This document shows, piece after piece, positions 12,691-24,419 of a stretch of DNA of 64,000 bases (within the stretch, counting starts at the first letter, position 1; every line of letters begins with the position of its first letter). The translations under genes and the position numbers were made by a program. The stretch is from assembly GCA_037176725.1 (NCBI GenBank), contig JAZBRS010000049.1:35828001-35892000 (forward strand), given 5' to 3'. Source of the DNA: Posidonia oceanica (Eukaryota > Streptophyta > Magnoliopsida > Alismatales > Posidoniaceae). The notes beneath the pieces are model-generated. The model was not told where the DNA came from. It worked only from the letters and a program-made list of their open reading frames with translations, and searched no databases.

Positions 12691-12913
12691 TTTATAGTTA
12701 TAAATTTAAATTCAAATCTCCATGTTTACAAATTATTCTTTTTTAATTGTTACTTCTTTAAATTAGAAGTGTTCGTAATCAATTATTGCTTGTTTAGAAT
12801 ATATGTTTAGTTTTAAATTGTAGATATCTTGAGTTTTAATCATTTTTCAAAATTTTATATTATTTAATAATTACATATTTCTTCAATAATAATTATTTAT
12901 TATAAAATACTAG

Positions 12914-15902
12914 TGTAAGGAGGACGTTCGCATCTCAAATCTCAGAGAACAGAAAAAAAAGGTTGTGTGTAACCGTGTATGACTACAACTCCATCCCTTC
13001 GGCCGGCCGGCATGTTGTCACGTCCTACAAAATTAATACCAACATGAGATCGTGGCCAGAAGTGACTTCCATGACACCATCAATACATAAATTATCACCA
13101 CCACTTTCTTCCGCCTCCTGCTTCTTCCCTCCGTCCATTTTTTATCACAACAACCAGCTGTAACCTGCAATGAAGAGGAAGAACAACATTCTAACTAGCG
13201 AAGGTGGGTTTGTTCCCTGATGCATGTGATAAGTGAAGTACAGACGTGGATCACTTGGTGATTTTGCCACGTGGGACCAGGCAATGACTGGTAGCTCGGA
13301 GTGAGAACAGTATGTGGTAGTCATCTCTGATCAAAGTCGTGCATGCTTTACTTGTTCTGGTTTCTTCTTTCTGTTTACGTTTCCGCTCTGCCACCCTAAA
13401 TTTTTTGTTTACGTGATCTTGATTGTTTCCATGTGATAGGGAAGTGCATTATTATGAACCCATCACGCTAAATATCAATTTTACCCGAAAGCGATCGAGC
13501 TAATTAATCGTAATGAGACTTGATTCAATTTATTCTTGTCAAGCATAAGTAGGGTAGTGATTGATGATTAGACTATTTCAAAAAAAAATTGACGCAATTT
13601 GGAAAAACATTTGTTCATATTGTATTTGACTTTTAACATGAGAGAACACCCATATGTTACTTTAATGATGTGTTTGAATGTTAGCAAATTTTTATTTCAA
13701 TGAATGTTAAATGTAGTTATCAATTACTATAGTTCTAGTTTAAAAATATTTTATTTGTTTAACAAATTACATTGCATGTAAATTTTAAGAAATTTTTGAT
13801 ATAATTTTTCAAATTTAGCCACAGTCAATACTACAGATTTAGCTATGGTCATGGCTACTTTTGCCATAACTTTGTCCACGACTTTATAAATGAATAATTA
13901 AGTAGTTTGCCATGGATTTAGCCAAGGTTAAATAATACCCGTGGTTATCTTAGTCACGGTCAAACGAAATCATGGCTAAAATTTAGGAACAGACCCTTTA
14001 ACCATCAATCTTGCCAAGTTCAAAATGTCATGGTTAAGAAACTTTGTCATGATTTTTTTGCTTTTAGTCATCGATTTTCTTGTAATGTAACAGTGTTATG
14101 TGCTCCTTCAAAAAATGCAAACTAAATGTTTAAGCGAAAGTTTCGGAAAAACAACTTCAAATTTGAGAAGCTAAGTCCAACACACCATCAAATTAGGCAT
14201 TCTCGTCTCTCTTTGTCTTATCTTTTTTTGCCGTTCCATGTTTCTTGTCCTAATTGCTACTCGTGTCTCCCAACCAATGGGGAAAAATTGACGATAGGTA
14301 GATACCATGCCAAGGGAGGGCCCCAGCTGTTATACATAAAAACCAAATAGTCAAAGGTGATGGCCGCGGCTGGCGTAGTTGGTGTCCCCTCCCAGTGCAA
14401 GTGGGGAGGGAATGAGCCTTCCTATTTCCCCGCGTGATAGGTCACCGGGAAAATAACAGGACCTGTCGACATGATGCACCGTTCTGTCCTATTTCCCCAC
14501 GTCTTTACCATGCATCGTCGAAGATCTTGCTTCGATTTTCTATTGTCTGTCTTCGATAAGGCATTCCTGGCCCGTTGGATTTGAGATTTCCTTCCTCTCT
14601 TGCAAGCATCATCCTATTCTTCTTTCAAGACTGTACGCTAAACCCTAGTTGTCCCACTTCTTTGATTTGTTGCAGCTCCTACTTGCCTGAGATGGGGATT
14701 GAGCTGTATTCAATGCCTGAAAAGGTACTGGCCGGTTCTTTTGGTTTGGATATTTTCCACTCATGCCACATGGACTGTGATCGAGTTGCAAATGGCTTCT
14801 TGACACGTGGAACAAGGCGGCAGTGGAGATATGCTTCCTGCTAAGGTTTTGCTGGCTGCGTCCATAGAAGGGTCAAGAAGAGGAGTACTGTAATGCTGTG
14901 GACGGTTGGAAATTCTCATGAGGATAAGGAAGTAGATTGGAATGGTGGATGGAAAGAGGCAACATATCGATTTTGACACATAATAAACCTTTCAACGTCT
15001 ATGGATAACACGAAAAATTTTGGCCACTGAAGTCACTGGTTTTGTATGAACAGTATCAATCTGTAAATGTTGATGAAGTTCTAACTTCTAAGTAACGCAA
15101 AGCTTGTGTACGAAAATACACATACAAGACACCAGCCACTTGGGATTTGGCTGTTAGCCTCGATAGCAAATCAATCTTATCCGTTGAAAACAAATGGCGA
15201 GAAGAACACACGCAACAGTCAATTAGAAACACCCATGCCGTTGCATCCATCAGAAATCCATCAAAACTGTAGCTCAAACCCGACCAATGAAATAATGTTA
15301 TTAGTCAACAAATTAATCAAACGATCAACTCCATCATTCCACACTCATCTCGAATCCAATTCTTACAGTACATCTCATCAGCATCACCCACTCTCCCATA
15401 CAGAACCAGCTGTGTCATTCTTCAAAAAGTTTAAAAAAATACAGAACCAGTTGTGTCAAGTAATGTAGATCAAAATATTTCATCATCTGATAACGCCGTC
15501 CACAGTTGCGACGTACATACCAACAGTACAGTGATTATTCCTATTCGCCATTACCATAAATATTCTGTAGTTCCGGTTTCTTGCACATATGACAGCTATG
15601 CATGCATGCATGAGTTTCTGGAGTGGAGTGGAAGCATATATGCATGCGTGAACCGAACGGAAGTCCCTCATGCCGACATGAGGACCTGCATGCGGCCGGT
15701 GAACGTGAGGACGGGCCCGGCCGCTAGACGACAGGAGGACACAACGACTAGGATTGAGGGGTTAAAAACAAAGATTTAAGGAATCTTGTGATGAAGTTAC
15801 AGTGGCGTCTGTGACGAGATGACCGGAGGAGTGGTGATCGGAGGGACGTACGTACTTATTTGGTACGGCAACCGCGGGGAAGGGCACGGCAAGGCTAGGG
15901 AG
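12914..15902. other. No confirmed gene; some promoter- and exon-like sequence
   Basis: About 3 kb not assigned to an element. CCACGTGG (G-box core) occurs at about 13269, without a recognisable downstream gene. At about 14620-14725 a pyrimidine tract ending in 'gttgcag' precedes a short open stretch (PEMGIELYSMPEK) followed by 'gtactgg', which could be one internal exon; I do not recognise the product. The 13830-14080 part repeats 'agccatgg/ccatgactaaa' phrases. Nothing here is strong enough to call a gene. Confidence 0.4.
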
Positions 15903-17128
15903 AAGACATGGAAATCGGGCCAAGGGCCGTCCTGGGCGTCCAGTCCGATCTGGCAAAAGTCCATCCTTGGCCCAGCTCACAAGAAACACACGCTAGGCCT
16001 AGGTCCGATTTGGACCACAGGCGTGCTAGGCCCATGGGCTTGGCCCGTTGGGGTAGGCCTAGGTTAGGCCCGCGGGATGAGTCAGGTCGGGCTAGTCTAA
16101 ACTATAAGGTCTAGATTTTATGTGACATTTTATACTAGATATTTAATCTAGAATCTGAAGGTGTTAGACGTTGGGAATGCTGCGTATTATGTTAGACGCA
16201 AAAAATCTCACGTCCAACACCTAGAATGTGAATTTTCTGGCCTCAGGGTGTTAGACATTAGTGGGCTTACGTCTTATGTTAGACACAAGGAACCCTGCGT
16301 TCAACACCTGTACGTCGGTGCTTCTGGATTTCTAAATGTAAAACGCAGAATGTGGTGCATCTTATGTAAGATGCATGGACAGATAACGTCTAACGCTCTG
16401 AGTTACATCAACTGCCTATTTAAGGAGTAAGTTAGTGGCTTTTTAGGGATTTTTCTTTCCCCTCTTCCTCCCCTTTTCCCCTGACGACGTGAGGATGCTG
16501 CCGGTGGTCCTTGGATGCTTTTGGATGCTTGGAGAGAAAGAATGAAAGAGGTAAGGCTGGGTTCTTGGATTCAAGTCTCTCTCTCTCTTTCTTTTCGCTT
16601 TTCTCTTGTTGGCACCCACTGACCCTCGAGGTTTTTGCTGTGCATGGGTTTGCTGTGGACTTGGTGGATGGCCGGAAGCTTGCGGGAAGCCTTGGATCGC
16701 GGTAGAGCTTGTTGTGTTGGCTCGCCTCTTGGGTGCAAAGTACACACCCCTTTAGATGTTTATTTACATGCTTTGATAAGGTAGATTGTTGCGTAAATGC
16801 CTTAAATATGTTTATATGCATGTGTTCTTGTATGCTTGCGATTTGTGGGATTTTTGCATCCCTGTGAAGGAGTTTCTAGCTGAACCTCCTGATTCAGGGC
16901 ATTGGACGCACACCCTAGTGCGTTCAACGTTAGACGCTAGTTGAGCTGCGTCTAACGCTCTTGCTGCTGTTTTTCATAATTTTTCCTAATGGTGGGGCTT
17001 AGGTTGGATTAGTGGTTGAATTAGTAGTTGCATGTTGTAGATTACGTAATGTTTCCCTTACTAGTTAATCAATGATCAATTAATGGGCATGCATATTAGT
17101 AGATTAGAGGGATTTGGGAGTCCAGGGT

Positions 17129-17184
17129 GTTGGACGCAGGGTTCTCTGCGTCCAACGTTGGACGCAGGGTTTCCTGCGTTCAAT
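17129..17184. repeat. Two adjacent hairpins with an 11-12 bp stem
   Basis: GTTGGACGCAG (17129-17139) pairs perfectly with CTGCGTCCAAC (17146-17156). It is followed at once by GTTGGACGCAGG (17157-17168), pairing with CCTGCGTTCAA (17173-17183) with a single G-T pair. Both lie inside the Del-like LTR. Confidence 0.85.
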
Positions 17185-18092
17185 GCTTGGATTACCTTTC
17201 AGTCCCTACTTTTATATTTAATTTACAATTAGGCCTCTAATTTTGTTATAAATCACTTTTTAGTCCCTGAGTTCAATGGATAGTGTCGTTTAGTCCCTGA
17301 GTTTTATGGGAACTGCTTTTTAGTCCCTGACTTTTGGAATTTAGTTACTTTTGAGTCCTTAAAGACTTGTTTTTGATAATTTTAATGAGAGTAGTGCGAA
17401 TAGACATTGTAGATAGTTAAGGTAAGATGATAATTATGCAAATCATTAGAGATAAGTTAAGACTTGCCTAAAATAAATTAGCAAGATCCCACGTATACTA
17501 GGGTTGGAATTAAAAGACTAAACGATCTAGTAGTGCTAAGGTTTTTCCTATTTTGGTCTAGATGGACATTAGGGAACATGATAACCTTAGGATTAGACCT
17601 TAGCACCAGGACTTAGTGTTCTGAGTGCAGTTTGTATGGGTGCTCAGTCTTGTAAGTACATTGGGACTTCGAGACCGGTGTTGTGCTTCTGGGTGGTGTC
17701 TCCTAGGTAAAATTTTTGCCTAGGAGGTGCATTTGTTTCTCTATTGTGTTGTGTTTTGTAGTGTGATTCTTGGGCCTGACAGAGGAGCTGTCAAGGCTGT
17801 GTTTTGGCTGTGTTTTAAGCTGTGGTTTCTATTCGTGGTTTTCGTGCTATGTTCTGCACTGTATTTTGTGGTGTTTTTGAGTTGTCATTTAAGGATTTCA
17901 AAACGGTCATCGAAAGGAGTTTTAAAAGAAAATACATTAGTTTTGAAAATGTTTTGGAAATGATTTTACTGTGCCTTTGGTTGTGGACCGAGACTAAGGC
18001 ATTGGTCAGCCTTGCAGGGACAACTGATACTCCTGTGGTCGTGATTGCCAAGGTAAGGTCCAAGTGGTTGTTGCGGACCAAGACTTCGAGTT

Positions 18093-18148
18093 GAGTGTAG
18101 CCTGGACTCATGGGTGTGACTGCATTCCTCGGGAATGCGACTACACTC
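18093..18148. repeat. Nested inverted repeat
   Basis: The outer arms GAGTGTAG (18093-18100) and CTACACTC (18141-18148) and the inner arms GCATTCC (18122-18128) and GGAATGC (18132-18138) are perfect complements. It is part of the Del-like LTR. Confidence 0.75.
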
Positions 18149-19798
18149 AGCGGTGTGTCGGACACGTCACCGGGGTTGAGGTCTGTGGGGTCGAGGTGCT
18201 GGCCGTACCTAGTGGTATCGTGGCAGTGAACTTGGGAGGTATGATACTCTTGTGTAGCTGGGCGCGATACCTTAGTTGTTACGGGAATCGAGACTTGTGG
18301 GTGCTGGCTGAGCCTAGGGGTGAGGAGCCTCTAATGGATCGGAGCACTGAGCTTGCGGGCGCTGTATTAGGCGTGCCCTGTGGTTTGTCCCGAGTATGGA
18401 CCGCTTTCCCAGTTGGGGATTGCTTTTTGAAGCGTCTCTGGTGTGAGATGCCATGACGGACATGTTCCCCCACAGGACAGGTGTTTGAGGCAGTGCAGTG
18501 AGTTACAAGGGTGAACCCCTGGCTACTGCTTGAAGCCAGGTCGATTGTTGGGGCGCTAGGCAACACGACTAGTTGGTTTTCTTTTATGCCCACTTGGGCC
18601 ATGCTTGGTTCGTTTTGGCCGTATTGGGCCTCAAGCTTTACTTGTTTTTGTGGCTTGGTGGCTTTTGCTGAGTTTTGGCCATATTGGACCTAGAGTTTTC
18701 CGCCTTTTTGAGGCGTTGTTGTTTGGCCATTGAAGTCCTGTGTTTAGTTGGCTTTGTGTTCGTTGTGCTATGCGTTCTGAATGCGATTGAGGCATTCAGG
18801 CGCTGTTGGCCGTCTGGTCCGCCCAATGAAGGCGTGGGACCAGGCTGCGAGTTGGTTTTGTGTTTTGAACTTGATTTGGCTAGATTGTCCATTTCAAGTA
18901 TGCTTTTAAGATTTTGAAAGAGCATGCATATGATTTTAAAAGGAAAGAGATCAATGATTTCAAATGCATGTTTTATTGGTTTTTGTTGTTGGCCGGGTAA
19001 TATTGTGCTACTCTGTTGTGCTGTGGTGGCATCTTAGTGGGATGCCCGTGTTTGTTTATTATGCTGTGTTTACGCCGGCTCCCTTAACATTGTTGGCTGA
19101 GTGGTTTAGGTGGGGTGTATGCTGGGTGAACGTTTTGTCTGGTCACTCACGTGTGCTTTGGTTTGCGTGTTTTCGCAGGTGTAGGATAGGTACTGTTCGT
19201 TTGCTAGTGCACATAGAAGGAGTCATGCTGCCACACATCAGGATTTCTAGGTAAGTAAATTAACTTTATTTATTATTGCTTTATTGCATTGTGAGAACTT
19301 AGCTTTATAGTTCATAAATGCTAATGAAAGATAAAAATGAAAAAAAAATGTAGCTAAACTGAAAGATAGCGACTGGACGGGTCGTTACATAAACATTGCA
19401 GGTAAACGTTGTGGTGCAACATTGCACCCCCAACATCACTTTTTTGTATCTTCTTCTTCTTCTTCTATAAATACTCCTCCATACTTCTCATTTTCTTCAT
19501 ACAACTCACTCTTCTCTCTATTCTCTACTCTACTACAACTACACTCTCAATTCTCCCATTCTCTCTAACTTTCTCAAATTCTCAAGATTCAAGTGAAGAA
19601 TTCAAGTTTAGCTCCGGACTTCGTCGCAGCGTCTGCTACTCTGCTTCGGCCTCTAACAACAAAAATTCTTTACTTCTAATCCCTCCAATTTCTCTACTCC
19701 TAAACCTTCTATTTTTAGGTTTTGGGTTTTTTGGGTCAAGGATTTATTATTATTATTATTAGTTTTTTCATATATTATAATGAAAAATATAGGAAGCC

Positions 19799-21792
19799 AT
19801 GATTAATTTATATTCCAATCCAGGAGGCAGACCAGTCTCAAACAACCAAACACGATCCACAGCTACAAAGAAATCTAGAAAACAAAGTTCATGAGTTTGG
19901 AAGCATGTAACCTTAGACCCTACAGATGAAAATAAATGTTATTGAAATTATTGTAGTACAGGATACACTTGTCCTAGGAGAGGGGGTGTAAGTCACATAG
20001 CTTGACATTTACAAAAATGTAGCTGCACATAATAAGAATGATAACACAGATTTAAAATAATTTAAATTGCACGTAGGTTCTAGTGGATTAGTAAATTGAA
20101 AATATAATGCAAAAGAAGCAAAAAAAGGTTTAACAAATTTTATAGTATAAGATGAACAACCATTTTCTTTTTCTGGAAATAAAAAATTTAAATCTTTTGT
20201 ACAAAATTATTTTAACCCACAATTTAAAAGTCATTCTATGAGCACTACAAAAAATATAATTTATAAAACATTTAAAAAAGATAAACTAAATTTAATGTAA
20301 ATATTTTTTTAGTGTATTATATAAAATATCATTAACATGTGATGTTTGGACTGGCCCTAATAATTTTCCATACTTATGTTTAACTAAACATTGGATAGAT
20401 ATAAAATGAAATTTATAAAAAAGATTAATTGCTTGTAAAGTATTTGATCATCCATATACTGGTAAAGCTATAACAAATATGATAGAAGATATTGCTAAAG
20501 AATATAACATATATTTTAAAATTAATACAATATCTTCTGATAATGCTTCTAATAATAATGTTGCAATAGAAATATTAAAAAGAAATATAAGACCAATATT
20601 AAATGGTGAATTATTTCATTGTAAGTGTTATTATCATATTTTAAATTTAATTGTACAAGATGGTATAGATTGCATTAGGCCTTATATAGAAAATATAAGA
20701 TCAGCTATTTTATTTATTTAAACATCAACTAAAAGATATCAAGAATTTAGACATATATGTGTAGAAAATGATGTAAAACCTAAAAAATTTAAATTAGATG
20801 TTCAACATATATGAAACTCAACTTATGATATGTTAAGTTCAAGTTTACCTTATAGTAGCATAATTACAGCATATTATAATACAAAATTTAATTATTTGAT
20901 AAATGATGAAGATTGGCAAAATTCTACCATAATTCATATTTTTTTAGAACTATTTTATAATACAACTAAATAATTATCTGATCAATATTATCCTACAAGT
21001 TCTTTAGTTTTAATTAATTTATTTAATATTACAAATATTTTTCAACAATATAGAGAAATCCCAGGTTTTGTAAATATTATTCAATTAATGGAAAATAAAT
21101 ATAATAGTTATTGGGATGAGCCTCCAATGTGGACATGTTTAGTATTAATCATGGACCCTACGCATAGATTAGTTAATTGTATGATACTTATAGATGATAT
21201 TTTTAGTAACATGAATAAAAGTAACTTAATAGATTCATTTAATAATAAAATTAAGATAACTTTATACACATTATTTGAAAAATATGTTAGCAATTATAGT
21301 GAAAGTAGTAATTCTAGTGCTCACACATCTAATTTTGTAGGAACACATACTACTAGTAGTAGTGGTAACTCATTTTGGAGTAGATTAAATAAGAAAAAAG
21401 AAAATTATGTAAAATCAACCACAAATAATAAATTAGAAAATTATTTAAAATGTGAGTTTGCTTTTAGTGAACTAGAAATTGATAACTTAGATATATTAAA
21501 GTGGTGGTCTGGTACTGCAATTAGGTTTCCTATAGTATAAAAAATGGCTAAAGATTTACTAACGATTCCAGCGTCTACTGTGGTATTGGAGTCTGCATTT
21601 TCTATAAGTAAAAGAATTTTAAATGATAAAAGATGTAAATTATCAAAAAAGTCTGTAAAAGCTTCCGTATGCTTAAAAGACTAGTACGATGTGGTTGATC
21701 GTCTTTAGGGGCTGAGCTTAAACGACGAATCAGAAGACGACAATACGACATCAACTTCAATGGAAACCAGAACGGACTCTACTCATGATTAA
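19799..21792 (+). pseudogene. hAT transposase pseudogene (hAT-1)
   Basis: The start context 'aggaagccATG' is identical to that of the hAT-2 transposase, and the stop TAA at 21790-21792 falls at the equivalent place. From about 19900 the frame gives a degraded BED zinc finger (WKHVTLDPTDENKCY, then YTCPR). A central RNase H-like part, 20479-20721, has SSDNASNNNVAIEIL and FHCKCYYHILNL. The C-terminal hAT dimerisation domain follows at 21088-21700 (WWSGTAIRFPIV, ASVCLKD). Many stops and frameshifts interrupt it, for example TAA at 21538 in the dimerisation domain and TAG after ASVCLKD, so it cannot make an active transposase. It belongs to the RICESLEEPER/BED-hAT group by domain order. The second copy at 46831-48826 is better preserved. 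Confidence 0.8.
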
Positions 21793-22070
21793 TTTATATT
21801 GATATAAAACAAAAAAATGTAAAATATTGAATATCTTATGTATTTTTCAATTTTATTATGTATATATCAAATATTTAAATATTTAATAATAAATAATTTT
21901 TTTTATTTTTTTTTAGAAATAGACCAACCCTACCGGACCCAACCCGTCAGACCTGCAGCCTAGCCCAATCGCAAGCCATAGACCGTGTTGGACCATTGGT
22001 TTACAAAAATTGACCCGGTCTAATTCGACCTGTATAACCAAACGGGCCAGAACGGCCCAATCTACATCCA

Positions 22071-22789
22071 TCCGGGCCACGATTATTTCGGACGAACCAG
22101 CCCTCCCTGGCTTGATTTACAAGTCAAGGAAGGGCTCTGCATGCCCCCACTTGACGGTAACCGGGGTGCCGGACTTGAGTCTGCAATCCTGAGATGTGAA
22201 TGACGGAGTGGTACGTGGTGCGTGATGTGTGGTGTGATGGTGGGGTCATGTTGCATCATCCAGCCAATAGGAGAGCCCCATTATTGACTGGAGGGGTCTA
22301 AGGTGGAGAAACTATCCTCTGCGTCCCACTCACAAGCTCGATTTCCGTCCTACAAATGAAATTACGCTACGTAAACAAAAATGTTAGCCGCTACTTTAAA
22401 TTCCAAGAGTTCAGAAAATTGTATCATCGATACATCATTCTTTGCACATATTGTAGATGGTGATTCGCAGGACATACGATATGTATATGCGTCGGATGCG
22501 TAGAATATTAATCTCTCGAGTTATGGGTGGTGATTGTATTTCTTTGTCCCAAAAAAATAATAATAAGGGACGCTTCTGAGTTTGTAGAAGTTGATTCGAC
22601 TTGCTGAATTTTATATTTCTGACTTCTTTGATTCAGATGTTACGAGACTAATGATTATATTTCGGATATGCGATTCAAAATATTGTACAAGTAAATGGAA
22701 TCGGTGCACTTCCTTGATAAACCAATGACGAAGAAGAAGTCAGCCCTTGCATGCAGCATTCCATCGTAGTCTATCAGCAAGTAAAATTG
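22071..22789. other. No gene found
   Basis: Intergenic sequence between the hAT-1 end and the copia remnant. No terminal repeat or coding frame of note is seen. Confidence 0.5.
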
Positions 22790-23674
22790 TCGATGTTAAT
22801 TTTTGTTGCAGCTGGACAGAGATTAATTGGACTAATTATAATGAAAACGTAATAAACATGTAAAATATGATCTATGTAGAAATAAATTTCTAAAGAAAAT
22901 GAAAAGATCTTACTCGTATATAACGAAAAATCCTAAATGTAGAAGACTATCCACGTGTTCTGCTGAGATAGTATCAAACACCAACGCTTAAAACGTTATT
23001 TAGCCCCTACAATGCAACGAGTTATAGTCGAACCGTTTCTAGGTACAAGCGAGGAAAAGCAAGATGGTTGTACTCATAATCGACTACAAAAGAATCATCA
23101 CTGGAACGCCTTCCTATCTACTCCTCGTAGACAAAAAATAAAGTCAAACATCGATCCTCGCGAAGCACATGCTTAGCCTCCTTCTCGTCCTCCAAGAAAC
23201 TATACAATCACCTCTTGTTTATCCTCTGAGAAGATGCAGATATACGTAGTTACACACAAAGAAATTTTTGCACGAAGTTATATCTCTCTAATATGATATC
23301 TCGTATATATTTAGAGAGATAAAATTATCCCTCCTTATATCTAAGTGAGATAATGTAATTATCTCTAATTTAAAATTCAAAAGGAATAAATTTTGTGATT
23401 AGTATCTTGTAAAGTGAGCAACTGTCATATTTAAAACATTTTAAATTTGAAAATTGGAAAACAGAATTACACCGCAATGGACGTCCACTCTAACACTGTT
23501 TTAAGAAACGAACTAGCAGACATCCGAAAATTCCCTGTTTTAACAGGCTAATGGATGTCGAGTGCAGACGTCCAAAAATTCCTTATTTTTTGGCTCTCTC
23601 TTCAACGGACATCCACGCGGACGTCTACTAGATTCCTAATTTATTTTTGAATTATTTAGAACGATTCTCCAATA
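22790..23674 (-). mobile_element. Probable 3' LTR of a decayed Ty1/copia element
   Basis: On the minus strand a polypurine tract (AGTAGGAGAT at about 23675-23684) is directly followed by TATTGGAGAATCG, close to the copia LTR start TGTTGGAGA. This places the LTR edge at 23674. The other end is uncertain, near 22790. Inside are a perfect 11-bp inverted repeat (23281-23291 with 23311-23321) and repeated GGACGTC-type motifs at 23478-23631. Confidence 0.45.
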
Positions 23675-24419
23675 ATCTCCTACTAATTTAAAAAGTGACA
23701 TTCCACTTAAACATAACTACACTCAATGTTAGGATGCCCTACAAACTTGAATCTCACTTTTGTGACATTAAATTCTTGTAAGATCTGAGTAAATTAAGCA
23801 TTGAACTCAATAACCTTCGCAGTCTATCAAATTACACATAGTCTCCCTGGTTCTTTAAACTGATGACACAATAAAGGCCCTGTGTCAACCTGGTGTCTGT
23901 CAATGTTCTTCAGGACAGTCTACACGTCCTATAGGAGATAGCCTCGTCTCTACACTGCATAGGTGAATTCATTGAAATCCCAAATTTCTTGACATAAGAT
24001 TCCAAATCTTCCTATGGTCCAACCACTATGGTGCTAATATTACTTTGACATGAAGTCCCAGACTTCCTAATAGTGCCAACTCCATCATGGCTTGTAGTTC
24101 CAGAATACTATAAAATAGAGCTACGTTGCTGTAGTATGAGGTCTCAGCCCCCTTCCTACGATACTACCCACAGTGTGCCTCTTCCAAAAACACAAAGCAT
24201 TCTAGATGTATAAGGACTCATTAAGGTATCTTGCCAACTTCAATAAGATATACACTATTAGGAATAAGCTTATTGGAGTCCAACTCCATTAGAATAGATA
24301 AATAGTCCAAACAAATGAATAAATCATCTATTTCTTCTTTGAACCATTAAATAAAAGTCTAGTAGATTGCTCATTGAACTAATAATAAATATAAAATACA
24401 TAGATATTTACAATGTAGA

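Larger units (their letters stand above)
12165..12913 (+). mobile_element. Non-autonomous Helitron-like element
   Basis: It begins TCTACTATATTAAAGG, which resembles plant Helitron 5' ends, and ends TACTAG. It is preceded by A (12164) and followed by T (12914), the A/T insertion site used by Helitrons, with no target duplication. Just before the 3' end lies an AT-only imperfect inverted repeat (about 12882-12898), a weak version of the usual subterminal hairpin. It holds a C(21) tract and an internal tandem repeat. No RepHel coding sequence. Confidence 0.5.
16121..19389 (+). mobile_element. Del/Tekay-like solo LTR, 3.27 kb
   Basis: It starts TGTGAC and ends GTTACA, an inverted LTR terminus typical of Del/Tekay Ty3 elements (TGTAAC...GTTACA). 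Size, repeated 'tttagtccctga' phrases (17240-17340) and GC content also suit a Del-type LTR. Its 3' part is homologous to 6393-8622. No gag, protease, reverse transcriptase or integrase sequence is adjacent, so it is probably a solo LTR. The flanks tttta/taaac do not match, so no target duplication can be shown. It contains several strong hairpins (see findings). Confidence 0.65.
15903..22070 (+). mobile_element. Decayed hAT transposon (hAT-1), split by an LTR
   Basis: The left end GACATGGAAATCGGGCC at 15905 closely resembles the terminus of the second hAT element (TAGACATGTAAATCGGGCC at 46524). The right end near 22070, read in reverse (ATGTAGATTGGGCC), resembles it too. Subterminal regions on both sides are rich in GGCCC/GGGCC, as in hAT-2. 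Between them lie a Del-like LTR (16121-19389) and a transposase remnant (19799-21792) parallel to that of hAT-2. A promoter-like TATAAATA at 19466-19473 sits at the same place as in hAT-2. No clear 8-bp target duplication was found, so the outer limits are provisional. Confidence 0.5.

Noticed and set aside
15819..16114. Short plus-strand frames rich in Gly, Trp and Arg
   Set aside because: Caused by GGCCC-type repeats at the presumed hAT-1 end.
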